Origin: Stenotrophomonas maltophilia
GTDB taxonomy: Bacteria; Pseudomonadota; Gammaproteobacteria; Xanthomonadales; Xanthomonadaceae
Direction of reading: 5' to 3'
DNA: 23,193 nt
Assembly: GCA_002435595.1 (NCBI GenBank)
Contig: DJBL01000141.1
Span: 1-23,193, forward strand
The translations under genes and the position numbers were made by a program. The notes under the pieces are model-generated. The model saw only the letters and a program-made list of their open reading frames with translations, was not told the DNA's origin and did no database searches. This document shows, piece after piece, positions 1 through 8,619 of the stretch (its first letter is position 1; each line of letters opens with the position of its first letter).

Positions 1-1
1 G

Positions 2-1075
<1,074 letters not shown>

Positions 1076-1165
1076 GGACAGCCTCGCATTCATGGCTGCC
1101 GGCTGACCGCGTCATCGCGCCGTACTGCAGCGGCGCGGACAAGCCGCTACAGTCGTGATCCGGTC

Positions 1166-1190
1166 GTAGCGGGCGGCTAACACGCCCTAC
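1166..1190 (+). repeat. Possible degenerate GTAG-headed hairpin
   Basis: The segment starts with GTAG and ends with CTAC, enclosing GGGCG and CGCCC around a short AT-containing loop. It resembles the GTAG-headed REP hairpins seen elsewhere in this window, but pairing is imperfect and the CTAC and CGCCC halves share a base. It lies between hrpB and the small membrane protein gene. Confidence 0.3.
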
Positions 1191-1236
1191 ACGGCCTACG
1201 TCCCACACTGGATCGGAACCAAGCAAAGGACCCCCC

Positions 1237-1626
1237 ATGAGCAGACTGACTGTGATTACCGACCGCGCCCTCGAGCGCGCCCTGGATCTGGCAAGCAGCG
1301 CCGGCGACGGCCTCAAGCATGCCGGCGGCAGCCTGCGCCACCTCGGCCCGCAGGCCACCGACTGGATCAAGACCGGTGCCGCGCTGGGTGCAGTGAGGAC
1401 CGGCGGCAAGGTCGCGGCCAAGGTCGTGCGCCGCAACCCGGCAGTGACCATCGCCGCCGCTGCGGTCGGCGTGGGCCTGCTCGGCTACGCGCTGTACCGC
1501 AAGCAGCAGAAGAAGAAGCTCGCCAACGGCGAGGTGGTGGACGGTCAGGCGCAGCGCATCAGCGCCCGCAACCGGCGCACCAGCACCGTGGTGGATGAGC
1601 ACAGCGATATCGGCAGCGACGCCTGA
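1237..1626 (+). CDS. Small predicted single-pass membrane protein, unknown function
   Basis: A 129-residue protein with no family I can name. Residues 1-60 are an amphipathic, alanine- and glycine-rich region with alternating charges. Residues about 67-87 (PAVTIAAAAVGVGLLGYALY) form one probable transmembrane helix. It is followed immediately by a strongly basic stretch (RKQQKKK) and a polar C-terminal tail of about 40 residues ending in DIGSDA. The architecture (soluble helical part, one helix with a glycine-rich face, basic anchor) recalls the YqjD/ElaB or DUF883 type of inner-membrane proteins, but that is only a shape resemblance. The ATG is preceded by AAAGGA at 1225-1230 with six spacer bases, which supports this start. 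The gene stands alone and is closed by a strong terminator. Confidence 0.75.
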   Translation: MSRLTVITDRALERALDLASSAGDGLKHAGGSLRHLGPQATDWIKTGAALGAVRTGGKVAAKVVRRNPAVTIAAAAVGVGLLGYALYRKQQKKKLANGEVVDGQAQRISARNRRTSTVVDEHSDIGSDA

Positions 1627-1655
1627 TCGGCTGCAGCGTCACCCCATGCGTAGCG

Positions 1656-1686
1656 AAACCGCCGGCCTGTCCGGCGGTTTTTCTTT
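1656..1686 (+). terminator. Rho-independent terminator after the small membrane protein gene
   Basis: A perfect 10-bp stem, AAACCGCCGG at 1656-1665 with CCGGCGGTTT at 1671-1680, encloses the loop CCTGT and is followed by TTCTTT. It lies 30 bases after the stop of the 129-residue gene. Because the stem begins AAA and ends TTT it could also act on minus-strand transcripts from rluE (stop at 1716), making it a candidate bidirectional terminator between convergent genes. Confidence 0.85.
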
Positions 1687-1715
1687 GCGCGCGGCAAGAC
1701 CGCGCCGGGGCGGCA

Positions 1716-2255
1716 TCAGTCCAGCCGGCGCCACTGGCCAGGTTGCAGGCCGTCGAGCGCGTGTGGGCCCATCGAAACGCGCACCAGGCGCAGCGTCGGC
1801 AGCCCCACCGCCGCGGTCATCCGCCGCACCTGACGGTTGCGGCCTTCGCGCAGGGTGATCGCCAGCCATGCGTCGGGCACGGTCTTGCGGAAACGCACCG
1901 GGGGATCGCGTACCCAGAGATCGGGCGCGGGATCCAGACGTGCGATCTGTGCAGGCAGGGTCGGTCCGTCATTGAGCTGCACGCCCCGCCGCAGCGCCTG
2001 CAGCTGGTCATCGGTGACAGTGCCTTCCACCTGCACCCAGTAGGTCTTGTCGGCCTTGTGCCGCGGGTCGGTCAACTGATGGGCCAGGCCGCCGTCGTCG
2101 GTCAGCAGCAGCAGGCCTTCGCTGTCGTAGTCCAGGCGCCCGGCCGCATACACCGCCGGCGGCAGTCCGAAGCCGGCCAGGGTGGCGCGCGGCGGCTGGC
2201 TGCGGTCGGTGAACTGGCACAGCACGTTGAAGGGTTTGTTGAAGGCGATCAGCAT
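1716..2255 (-). CDS. rluE: 23S rRNA pseudouridine synthase, RluE-like
   Basis: This enzyme isomerises a uridine in rRNA to pseudouridine. It belongs to the RsuA/RluB/RluE/RluF group. The catalytic motif GRLDYDSEGLLLLT is present, with the nucleophilic Asp in RLD. The other family blocks are KTYWVQVEG and LREGRNRQVRRMTAAVGLPTLRLVR. The protein is short (179 residues) and starts directly with the catalytic domain (MLIAFNKPFNVLCQF) with no N-terminal S4 domain. That is the RluE form, which in E. coli modifies U2457 of 23S rRNA. I chose ATG at 2255 because homologues start with this MLIAFNKP block; an upstream GTG at 2270 would add only five residues. Neither start has a clear Shine-Dalgarno sequence. 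The gene lies downstream of the methyltransferase gene on the same strand with a gap of about 50 bases, and converges with the 129-residue gene. Confidence 0.88.
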   Translation of the reverse strand: MLIAFNKPFNVLCQFTDRSQPPRATLAGFGLPPAVYAAGRLDYDSEGLLLLTDDGGLAHQLTDPRHKADKTYWVQVEGTVTDDQLQALRRGVQLNDGPTLPAQIARLDPAPDLWVRDPPVRFRKTVPDAWLAITLREGRNRQVRRMTAAVGLPTLRLVRVSMGPHALDGLQPGQWRRLD

Positions 2256-2304
2256 CGGACAGGACAGCACGGGGGACGGTCCATTGTCCCATCCCCCGTT
2301 GCGA

Positions 2305-3165
2305 TCAGCGCGCCGGTTTGACGAAGCGCAGGGTCATGCGGTCGCTTTCGCCGATGGCCTGGTACCTGGCGTCATCGGCCTTGTCGTGCTGGTTGGACGG
2401 CGGCAGCGTCCACACCCCGTTGGGATGGTCCTTGGTATCGCGCGGGTTCGCGTTGATCTCGCTGCTGCCGGCCAGTTCGAAACCGGCGGCCTTGGCCAGG
2501 GCGATCACCTGCTGCTGGCCCACATAGCCGGTCTTGTCGTCGGCCGGCACGTCGGCCTTGGCGCGGTGTTCGACCACACCGAGCACGCCGCCGGGCTTGA
2601 GCACGCTGTAGAAGCCCTTGAACATGCCCTCGGCCTGGTTGGCGCTGCGCCAGTTGTGCACGTTGCGGAACGTCAGCACCACATCGGCGGAGTTGGCCGC
2701 ACCGAAGCTCGGCGCCTTCGGGTCGTAGGCCACCACCGTGGTCTTGTCATACAGCGTGGCGGTGCCGGCGAACTTCTTCTCCAGGCCGTCGCGACTGCGC
2801 TGCTGGTAATCGCGGCCGCGGCCTTCGGCCACCGCCATCGGATCGACCACGGCGGCCACGTAGCGGCCCGAGTCATGCAGCAGCGGGGCCAGGATTTCCG
2901 AGTACCAGCCGTTGCCGGGCGTGATCTCGATGACGGTCTGGCCGGGCGCGACGCCGAAGAAGGACAGCGTCTGCGCGGGATGGCGGTACGCATCGCGCTT
3001 GACGTTGGCCGGATCGCGGCGGCTGTCCTGCACGGCCTTCTGCACGGCCGGGGTGATCGCGACCTGCGCATTGGGGCCGGCCGGTTTGATCGCCATGGCC
3101 GGCGCGGCAAGCAGGAGGGTGGACACGGTGAACAGGCAGGCACAAGTCAACGAACGGGCTTTCAT
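2305..3165 (-). CDS. Class I SAM-methyltransferase-fold protein with signal peptide
   Basis: A 286-residue protein. Residues 1-25 are a clear Sec signal peptide: MKAR, a hydrophobic core (LFTVSTLLLAAP), then AMA before the cut. The mature part has the class I methyltransferase fold: motif I is VIEITPGNGWYSEILAP, followed by an acidic and YDKTTVV region and the motif IV/post-IV block VLTFRNVHNW, then YSVLKPGGVLGVVEHR. It resembles the COG4798 type of predicted methyltransferases, whose substrate is unknown to me. A SAM-dependent enzyme in the periplasm is odd, because SAM is cytosolic. Either the fold has been reused or the protein acts differently. The start at 3165 is preceded by GGAAG and keeps the signal peptide at the N-terminus; an upstream in-frame ATG at 3216 would bury it. 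It is divergent from the aldo/keto reductase gene. Confidence 0.82.
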   Translation of the reverse strand: MKARSLTCACLFTVSTLLLAAPAMAIKPAGPNAQVAITPAVQKAVQDSRRDPANVKRDAYRHPAQTLSFFGVAPGQTVIEITPGNGWYSEILAPLLHDSGRYVAAVVDPMAVAEGRGRDYQQRSRDGLEKKFAGTATLYDKTTVVAYDPKAPSFGAANSADVVLTFRNVHNWRSANQAEGMFKGFYSVLKPGGVLGVVEHRAKADVPADDKTGYVGQQQVIALAKAAGFELAGSSEINANPRDTKDHPNGVWTLPPSNQHDKADDARYQAIGESDRMTLRFVKPAR

Positions 3166-3223
3166 CGGCGGGCTTCCGGTGGCGGGATGGCGCGAGCCTA
3201 GCAGCCGGACGTGCACAGGTGTT

Positions 3224-3268
3224 CACAAAACGTTAGTGCGACGCAGCAATCCGGAACACTGTTTTGTG
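3224..3268. promoter_or_regulatory. Inverted repeat CACAAAAC ... GTTTTGTG in a divergent promoter region
   Basis: CACAAAAC at 3224-3231 and its exact complement GTTTTGTG at 3261-3268 lie 29 bases apart. They sit in the AT-richest part of the 173-base gap between the divergent methyltransferase and aldo/keto reductase genes. The spacing and place fit a pair of half-sites for a regulator, or a looped DNA site. No regulator gene is adjacent, so the function is inference. Confidence 0.35.
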
Positions 3269-3338
3269 TCTGCTGCCGCAACGCTGTCACCCCCCCGGCC
3301 GTATCCTGTGGAAACGATTCCCAGGGAGAACATCACCC

Positions 3339-4298
3339 ATGACTGCTACGCGCGAACTCGGTCGCTCCGGCCTCCATGTCGCCCCCATCGCCTTCGGCGG
3401 CAACGTGTTCGGCTGGAGCGCCGACGAGAAGACCTCCTTCGCCCTGCTGGATGCGTTCGTGGACGCCGGCTTCAACCTCGTCGACACCGCCGATGTGTAC
3501 TCGGCCTGGGTGCCGGGCAATGCCGGTGGCGAATCGGAGACCATCCTCGGCCGCTGGTTCAAGCACAGCGGCAAGCGCGACCAGGTGGTGCTGGCCACGA
3601 AGGTGGCCAAGTGGGGCGAACACCCCGGCCTGTCGGCCGACAACATCGCCGCGGCCGTGGAAGACTCGCTGCGCCGCCTGCAGACCGATGTGATCGATCT
3701 GTACCAGGCCCACGAAGATGACGAATCCACCCCGCTGGAAACCACGCTGGCCGCGTTTGGCCGGCTGATCGAGCAGGGCAAGGTGCGCGCCATCGGCGCC
3801 TCCAATTACAGTGCCAGCCGCCTGCGTGATGCCCTCAAGGTATCGGAGGACTACAAGCTGCCGCGCTATGAAACCCTGCAGCCGGAGTACAACCTGTACG
3901 ACCGCGCCGGCTATGAGGCCGGGCTGGACGCGCTGGTGCGCGAACAGGGCCTGGGCGTGATCAGCTACTACTCGCTGGCCAGCGGTTTCCTCAGCGGCAA
4001 GTATCGCAGTGCGGAAGACGCCGCCAAGAGCAGCGCGCGCGGTCAGAGCGTGGTTGCCAAGTACCTCAACCCGCGTGGGCTGCGCATCCTGACCGCACTG
4101 GATGACATGGCCGGCAAGCACGGCGCGAGTGCCTCGCAGGTTGCGCTGGCATGGTTGATCGCGCGCCCGGGCATCACCGCACCGATCGTCAGCGCCACCA
4201 GCGTTGCGCAGTTGAAGGAGGTGCTGGCGGCCGCGCAGGTGCGCCTGTCGGCCGATGACGTGGCGCAGCTGGATGCGGCCAGTGCCGAAAGCGACTGA
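3339..4298 (+). CDS. Aldo/keto reductase
   Basis: A 319-residue NADPH-dependent aldo/keto reductase (TIM-barrel) that would reduce aldehydes or ketones in the cytoplasm. The catalytic tetrad is visible: Asp49 and Tyr54 in DTADVY, Lys88 in LATK and His125 in YQAH. The C-terminal coenzyme-binding block is ARPGITAPIVSATSVAQLKE. The NAGGESETILGRW stretch and the YSLASGFLSGKY loop place it with the Tas/YajO-like general AKRs rather than the DkgB group found later in this window. The real substrate cannot be read from the sequence. ATG at 3339 is preceded by AGGGAG at 3323-3328; upstream in-frame codons give no family-like residues. The gene is monocistronic, divergent from the exported methyltransferase-like gene, and followed by a hairpin at 4323. 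Confidence 0.9.
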   Translation: MTATRELGRSGLHVAPIAFGGNVFGWSADEKTSFALLDAFVDAGFNLVDTADVYSAWVPGNAGGESETILGRWFKHSGKRDQVVLATKVAKWGEHPGLSADNIAAAVEDSLRRLQTDVIDLYQAHEDDESTPLETTLAAFGRLIEQGKVRAIGASNYSASRLRDALKVSEDYKLPRYETLQPEYNLYDRAGYEAGLDALVREQGLGVISYYSLASGFLSGKYRSAEDAAKSSARGQSVVAKYLNPRGLRILTALDDMAGKHGASASQVALAWLIARPGITAPIVSATSVAQLKEVLAAAQVRLSADDVAQLDAASAESD

Positions 4299-4322
4299 AT
4301 CGGCCCGATATCGCCGATGACG

Positions 4323-4350
4323 TGCAGCCGCCGCAGGGCGGCTGCATTGT
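4323..4350 (+). terminator. Hairpin after the aldo/keto reductase gene, probable terminator
   Basis: A perfect 10-bp stem, TGCAGCCGCC at 4323-4332 with GGCGGCTGCA at 4337-4346, loop GCAG, followed by TTGT. The stem is strong but the T-run is poor. It lies 24 bases after the aldo/keto reductase stop codon. Confidence 0.55.
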
Positions 4351-4399
4351 GTCCGCTGCTGCGCATCCGCCGAGATAATCGGAAAGATTCACTTTCTGC

Positions 4400-4428
4400 T
4401 TGCAGCCTGAAACGAACCCGGGTAATGT
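4400..4428 (+). promoter_or_regulatory. Candidate promoter for the rtcB leader transcript
   Basis: TTGCAG at 4400-4405 and TAATGT at 4423-4428 are 17 bases apart in a relatively AT-rich patch, which would start a transcript near 4435. The match to sigma-70 consensus is modest. A second -10-like box, GATAAT at 4374-4379, lacks a good -35. Position and spacing support a start just before the small ORF and terminator that follow. Confidence 0.3.
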
Positions 4429-4479
4429 TCGCGCCCATCGCCGCAGCGTGCGGCCCCCTTCCACCCAACCGAGCCCGTC

Positions 4480-4584
4480 ATGCCCCTTCGTTTCCCCGCC
4501 ACCGCCCACCGACTGCATAGCGCCATCGCCGCGCTGCGTCCGTGCGCTGGCGCGGGCAAGGCCGACGCGCTGACCAACGACTGA
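4480..4584 (+). CDS. Possible 34-residue leader peptide upstream of an attenuator
   Basis: A short ORF beginning MPLRFPATAHRL and ending AGKADALTND. Its TGA at 4582 is 11 bases before the first hairpin of the terminator region. There is only GAG at a suitable distance, so initiation would be weak. It is rich in Ala (about nine) but has no run of one regulated amino acid of the sort seen in his, trp, phe or ilv leaders. Its position relative to the hairpins is what makes it a leader-peptide candidate. It may simply be non-coding RNA. Confidence 0.3.
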   Translation: MPLRFPATAHRLHSAIAALRPCAGAGKADALTND

Positions 4585-4595
4585 TCTTCCTGCAC

Positions 4596-4664
4596 GGAGA
4601 TCGGTTCCCGATCTCCGAGGCATGCCAACGCCCTCGGATGCTGCATCCGGGGGCGTTTTCGTTT
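4596..4664 (+). terminator. Attenuator-like terminator with competing hairpin in the rtcB leader
   Basis: Hairpin 1 is GGAGATCGG (4596-4604), loop TTC, CCGATCTCC (4608-4616), a perfect 9-bp stem. The terminator is AACGCCC-T-CGGATGC at 4627-4641 paired with GCATCCG-G-GGGCGTT at 4643-4657, a 15-pair stem including one T-G wobble, followed by TTCGTTT. TCCGAGG at 4614-4620, which overlaps the 3' arm of hairpin 1, is exactly complementary to CCTCGGA at 4632-4638 in the 5' arm of the terminator. That gives a possible antiterminator. The three helices are mutually exclusive in the order expected of an attenuator. The terminator itself is convincing; the switching is inference. Confidence 0.65.
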
Positions 4665-4687
4665 GCGTTGGCGTTGCCAGATCCGAC

Positions 4688-4844
4688 GATCACCGGGCGT
4701 GATCTTCCATCGTCCATCCCGGGCACGGAGTGCCCGACCACGCGGACGTGTTGCCATCCGGCGCGAGAGCGCTGTGCCCCGGCCTGGGGCACGGGCAGCG
4801 GGAGAGGATGCCTGTTGATTAACTGTGCCGGTTTTCTCCGGCAC
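4688..4844 (+). other. Run of four perfect short hairpins before rtcB
   Basis: Four consecutive perfect stem-loops: GATCAC/GTGATC at 4688-4704, CGGGCA/TGCCCG at 4720-4736, GTGCCCC/GGGGCAC at 4774-4792 and GTGCCGG/CCGGCAC at 4825-4844. Loops are five or six bases. They fill the stretch between the attenuator-like terminator and the rtcB start at 4899. They do not carry T-runs and no repeat family is obvious. If this stretch is transcribed, the rtcB leader would be highly structured. Confidence 0.5.
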
Positions 4845-4898
4845 TGCATGGCCGTGGCCGGTGATTATCTGGCGCGGCCGCTCAATGGAATGAAACCC

Positions 4899-6119
<1,221 letters not shown>

Positions 6120-6141
6120 GTGGGCCGCGTATCGCCTGCAA

Positions 6142-6165
6142 CACGGCCACCTGCGGGCGGCCGTG
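6142..6165. terminator. Hairpin between convergent rtcB and the oxidoreductase gene
   Basis: CACGGCC at 6142-6148 pairs perfectly with GGCCGTG at 6159-6165 around a GC-rich 10-base loop in the 51-base gap between two convergent genes. There is no T-run on either strand, so any termination role is weak. Confidence 0.35.
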
Positions 6166-6170
6166 CCGGG

Positions 6171-7076
6171 TCAGGCCAGCGCGCTGTCTTCGGCCACCAG
6201 CGCATGATGCAGGCTGATCCCGGCACGCACGCCCTCGGCATTGGCCAGGGTGATGTTGCCGACCACGCTGGCATCGCCCGCCGCGTACACGCCCGGCACC
6301 GAGGTCTGCTTCTGCGCATCCACCTGCACCAGCACCCCGATCGGGCTGTCTTCCAGCACGCAGCCCAGCTGCTCCACCAGCGGCGAGGCCATGTGCTGGC
6401 GAGCGGCCACGAACAGCGCGCGCAGGTCGATGTGGCGACCATCGGCAAGCAACGCCCCGCTCAACTGCGGTGCCTGGCCTTCCAGGCCCACCACGCGCTC
6501 GGTCTCGATGTGCACGCCGCGCCGCTCGAGCGTGGCCCGGTCCTGCGCATCGATCTGCATGCCGTGGGCAAACAGGGTCACCTGGCCCCAGTCGGCCAGC
6601 AGCCCGGCCATTTTCACCGACAGCGCGTGACCACCAAGCAGGCCGATCGCACCGCCGCCCACCTCGTAGCCGTGGCAGTAAGGGCAGTGCAGCACGCTGT
6701 GGCCCCAGCGTTCGGCCAGGCCTGGCAGCTCGGGCAGTTCGTCGCGGATGCCGGTGGCCAGCAACAGCTTGCGCGCGGCCCAGGTGTCGCCCCCGGCGGT
6801 GGTGACCGCAAAGCCGTCCACGGTGGGCTGGGCGTCGATGGCGGTGTCGCTGACCCAGCGCACGGTGGGGTAGTGGAGCAGTTGCGCCTTGGCCTGCCGG
6901 AGCAGATCGCTGCCGGCGATGCCGTCCATGCCCAGCACGCCGTGCGAGTGCGCGGAGAAACGGTTGCGCGGCAGGCCACTGTCGATCACCAGTACCTCGC
7001 GGCGTGCCCGCGCCAGCATCAGCGCGGCGGACAGACCGGCGAAACTGCCGCCGACGATCACGGCATCAAACGTCAT
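6171..7076 (-). CDS. NAD(P)/FAD-dependent oxidoreductase, thioredoxin-reductase-like
   Basis: A 301-residue flavoprotein with thioredoxin reductase architecture. The FAD-binding Rossmann motif is at the N-terminus (VIVGGSFAGLSAALMLARA). A redox CPYC pair sits in VLHCPYCHGYEVGG, followed by the second dinucleotide site (IGLLGGHALSVKMAGLL), and the C-terminal FAD block is GVYAAGDASVVGNITLANAEG. The second Rossmann lacks the standard GxGxxA, so NADPH use is uncertain. It probably reduces a disulfide or small-molecule partner; the partner is not in the window. ATG at 7076 is preceded by AGGAG. The start overlaps the end of the upstream Rrf2 gene by 11 bases, so the two are translationally coupled and presumably co-regulated from the promoter at 7525-7553. 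Confidence 0.9.
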   Translation of the reverse strand: MTFDAVIVGGSFAGLSAALMLARARREVLVIDSGLPRNRFSAHSHGVLGMDGIAGSDLLRQAKAQLLHYPTVRWVSDTAIDAQPTVDGFAVTTAGGDTWAARKLLLATGIRDELPELPGLAERWGHSVLHCPYCHGYEVGGGAIGLLGGHALSVKMAGLLADWGQVTLFAHGMQIDAQDRATLERRGVHIETERVVGLEGQAPQLSGALLADGRHIDLRALFVAARQHMASPLVEQLGCVLEDSPIGVLVQVDAQKQTSVPGVYAAGDASVVGNITLANAEGVRAGISLHHALVAEDSALA

Positions 7077-7518
7077 GGGGAACTCCTGCTGCATGGTGGG
7101 CCAGGTGGCGGGCAAACGCCTCGCCGAGGGTGGCCAGGGTGGTGCCGCGCAGGCGCTGTTCGAGCAGGGCCTGGGCCTGGCGGTAACTGTCGTCCAGCGC
7201 ATCGTTGACCACCTGCTGCACCGGGCAGCCGCGCCCGGTCTCGCGCGCGCCGGTGTGCAGCAGCGGCGGCGCGCCGATGGCCACGTACACATCGTGCAGG
7301 GTGATCGTGGCCGGATCGCGGGCCAGCTGGCTGCCGCCGCCGTGGCCGCGCGCGTTGCGCACCACTCCGCCCTTGTGCATCGCCGCCAGCAGCCGCCGGA
7401 TCACCACCGGATGGGTGGGTAGACAGGCGGCCAGCTGCTCGGACGTACGCGGGCCGTCCTGCCCCACCAGATGGGCGGCGATGTGCAAGGCGTCGGAGAA
7501 CTGGTTGCTGGATTTCAT
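7066..7518 (-). CDS. Rrf2-family transcriptional regulator
   Basis: A 150-residue winged-helix regulator of the Rrf2 family. The N-terminus MKSSNQFSDALHIAAHL, the recognition region (SEQLAACLPTHPVVIRRLLAAM) and the wing GGVVRNARGHGGGSQLAR are typical. After the wing comes the ITLHDVYVAIG dimerisation helix. There are only two cysteines (Cys32 and Cys98, the latter in GRGCPV), so it lacks the three-Cys Fe-S ligand set of IscR/NsrR. It looks more like the YwnA-type group, possibly sensing thiol or electrophile stress. It is the first gene of a pair with the CPYC oxidoreductase, with an 11-base overlap. The operator-like palindrome over its own start codon implies autorepression. No Shine-Dalgarno sequence precedes ATG 7518, in line with leaderless translation. 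Confidence 0.9.
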   Translation of the reverse strand: MKSSNQFSDALHIAAHLVGQDGPRTSEQLAACLPTHPVVIRRLLAAMHKGGVVRNARGHGGGSQLARDPATITLHDVYVAIGAPPLLHTGARETGRGCPVQQVVNDALDDSYRQAQALLEQRLRGTTLATLGEAFARHLAHHAAGVPHDV

Positions 7519-7536
7519 GTAACAACGATAGTTACA
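7518..7536 (-). promoter_or_regulatory. Rrf2 operator-like palindrome TGTAAC-N7-GTTACA
   Basis: A perfect inverted repeat, TGTAAC at 7518-7523 and GTTACA at 7531-7536 with a 7-base spacer. It covers the -10 region and touches the first base of the start codon of the Rrf2 gene. AT-rich dyads of this kind are known for Rrf2 regulators such as the YwnA-like group. A bound dimer would block RNA polymerase, so autorepression is the natural reading. Confidence 0.7.
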
Positions 7537-7553
7537 AATTGGCGCGATGTCCA
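7525..7553 (-). promoter_or_regulatory. Promoter of the Rrf2-oxidoreductase pair, probably leaderless
   Basis: On the minus strand TGGACA (7548-7553) matches the -35 consensus at five of six bases. After exactly 17 bases comes TATCGT (7525-7530), four of six for -10. Six bases further is the ATG at 7518. A transcript starting seven bases after the -10 box would begin at the A of the start codon, so the mRNA would have no 5' leader. Confidence 0.6.
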
Positions 7554-7588
7554 GTCACGGTCGCGGGCCCGCGCGGGGCGATCACCGC

Positions 7589-8491
7589 TCAGCGCACGTA
7601 AGGCTCGCCCACCATCGCCGCGGCCAGGTGGTCCAGGAAGGAGCTGATCCGCGCCGACACCGCCGTGTTGCGGTAATACACCGCGTGGATGGGCTGGCGC
7701 ACCTCCAGTGTGAGCGCGGGCAACAACTGGACCAGCTCGCCGGCCTGGCGGTCACGATGGGTCATGAAGTCGGACAGGCAGACGATGCCCACGCCCTGCA
7801 ACGCCAGCGCACGCAGGGTTTCCCCGCTGGAAACGGCCACCGCCGGGCGTACGTGCAGCAGCGCATCGGTATCGCCGGGCAACGGCCAGTGGTTGAGCGA
7901 GTCCGGTTCGTTGAAGCCCAGCAGGGTATGGGCGCGCAGCTCGGCCACGCTGGCCGGGGTGCCGTGCTGCTGCAGGTAGGCCGGGCTGGCCATCACCCGC
8001 AACCGGCTGTGCGCCAGCGGCCGTGCGTGCAGGGTGGAATCGGCCAGCGGACCGATCCGGATGGCCACGTCGGTGCGCCGTTCCAGCAGGTCGATGTAGC
8101 GCTCGCTGCTGTTGAGCTCCAGCGCCACGTCCGGGTAGCGCGCGCGGTAGCCGGCCACCAGCGGGGCGATCACGTGCAGCACGAACGGCATGGCCGCATC
8201 CACGCGCAGGCGTCCGGCCGGGCGCTCGCGGCGTGCGGCGATCTGCTCTTCGGCGGCCTCCACCGAGGCCACGATCGCACGCGCCTGCGCCAGGAACGCA
8301 TCGCCTTCTTCGGTCAGCTGCAGGCGCCGGGTGGTGCGGGTCAGCAGCGTGGTGCCGAGCTTTTCCTCCAGCCGCCCCAATGCCCGGCTGACCCCGGAGG
8401 TGGTCTGGCCCAGGGCTTCAGCGGCGGCGGTGATCGAGCCGCTGTCGATCACCGCGATGAAGGCCTGCATTTCGTCGAGGGTGGTTTTCAT
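7589..8491 (-). CDS. LysR-family transcriptional regulator (YafC-like)
   Basis: A 300-residue LysR-type regulator. The N-terminal winged helix-turn-helix is clear: LDEMQAFIAVIDSGSITAAA, then TTSGVSRALGRLEEKLGTTL, then RTTRRLQLTEEG, at about residues 5-64. The substrate-binding domain runs from about 90 to 300 (GRLRVDAAMPFVLHVIAPLV through HAVYYRNTAVSARISSFLDHL). I chose ATG 8491 (MKTTLDEMQ) because it places the helix-turn-helix at the usual distance; an upstream ATG at 8530 adds non-family residues. The gene is divergent from an MFS exporter gene that is followed by dkgB. In E. coli a LysR gene (yafC) lies next to dkgB, so this regulator probably controls the neighbouring transporter and reductase. 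The effector is unknown. Confidence 0.92.
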   Translation of the reverse strand: MKTTLDEMQAFIAVIDSGSITAAAEALGQTTSGVSRALGRLEEKLGTTLLTRTTRRLQLTEEGDAFLAQARAIVASVEAAEEQIAARRERPAGRLRVDAAMPFVLHVIAPLVAGYRARYPDVALELNSSERYIDLLERRTDVAIRIGPLADSTLHARPLAHSRLRVMASPAYLQQHGTPASVAELRAHTLLGFNEPDSLNHWPLPGDTDALLHVRPAVAVSSGETLRALALQGVGIVCLSDFMTHRDRQAGELVQLLPALTLEVRQPIHAVYYRNTAVSARISSFLDHLAAAMVGEPYVR

Positions 8492-8526
8492 GGGGCGGCC
8501 TGCCGGGGGCGGGCGTCCATTATTGA

Positions 8527-8547
8527 CCAAAGAGCAAGAGTGATTGG
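8527..8547. promoter_or_regulatory. Possible LysR dyad CCAA-N13-TTGG
   Basis: CCAA at 8527-8530 and TTGG at 8544-8547 form an interrupted dyad in the AT-rich core of the 128-base divergent region between the LysR gene and the MFS gene. LysR proteins typically bind interrupted dyads in this position. The half-sites are only four bases, so this is a weak candidate. Confidence 0.25.
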
Positions 8548-8619
8548 CGTGAAGGCCGCTTTTTCGGCAACAGTGCGGCGCGCAGACTGCGCAGCCTCAC
8601 CTCCCACCGGTAACCGACC

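Noticed and set aside
4542..4898. N-terminal extension of RtcB by about 119 residues
   Set aside because: The in-frame upstream part crosses the terminator and hairpins and does not resemble RtcB; the 406-residue form already has family length.
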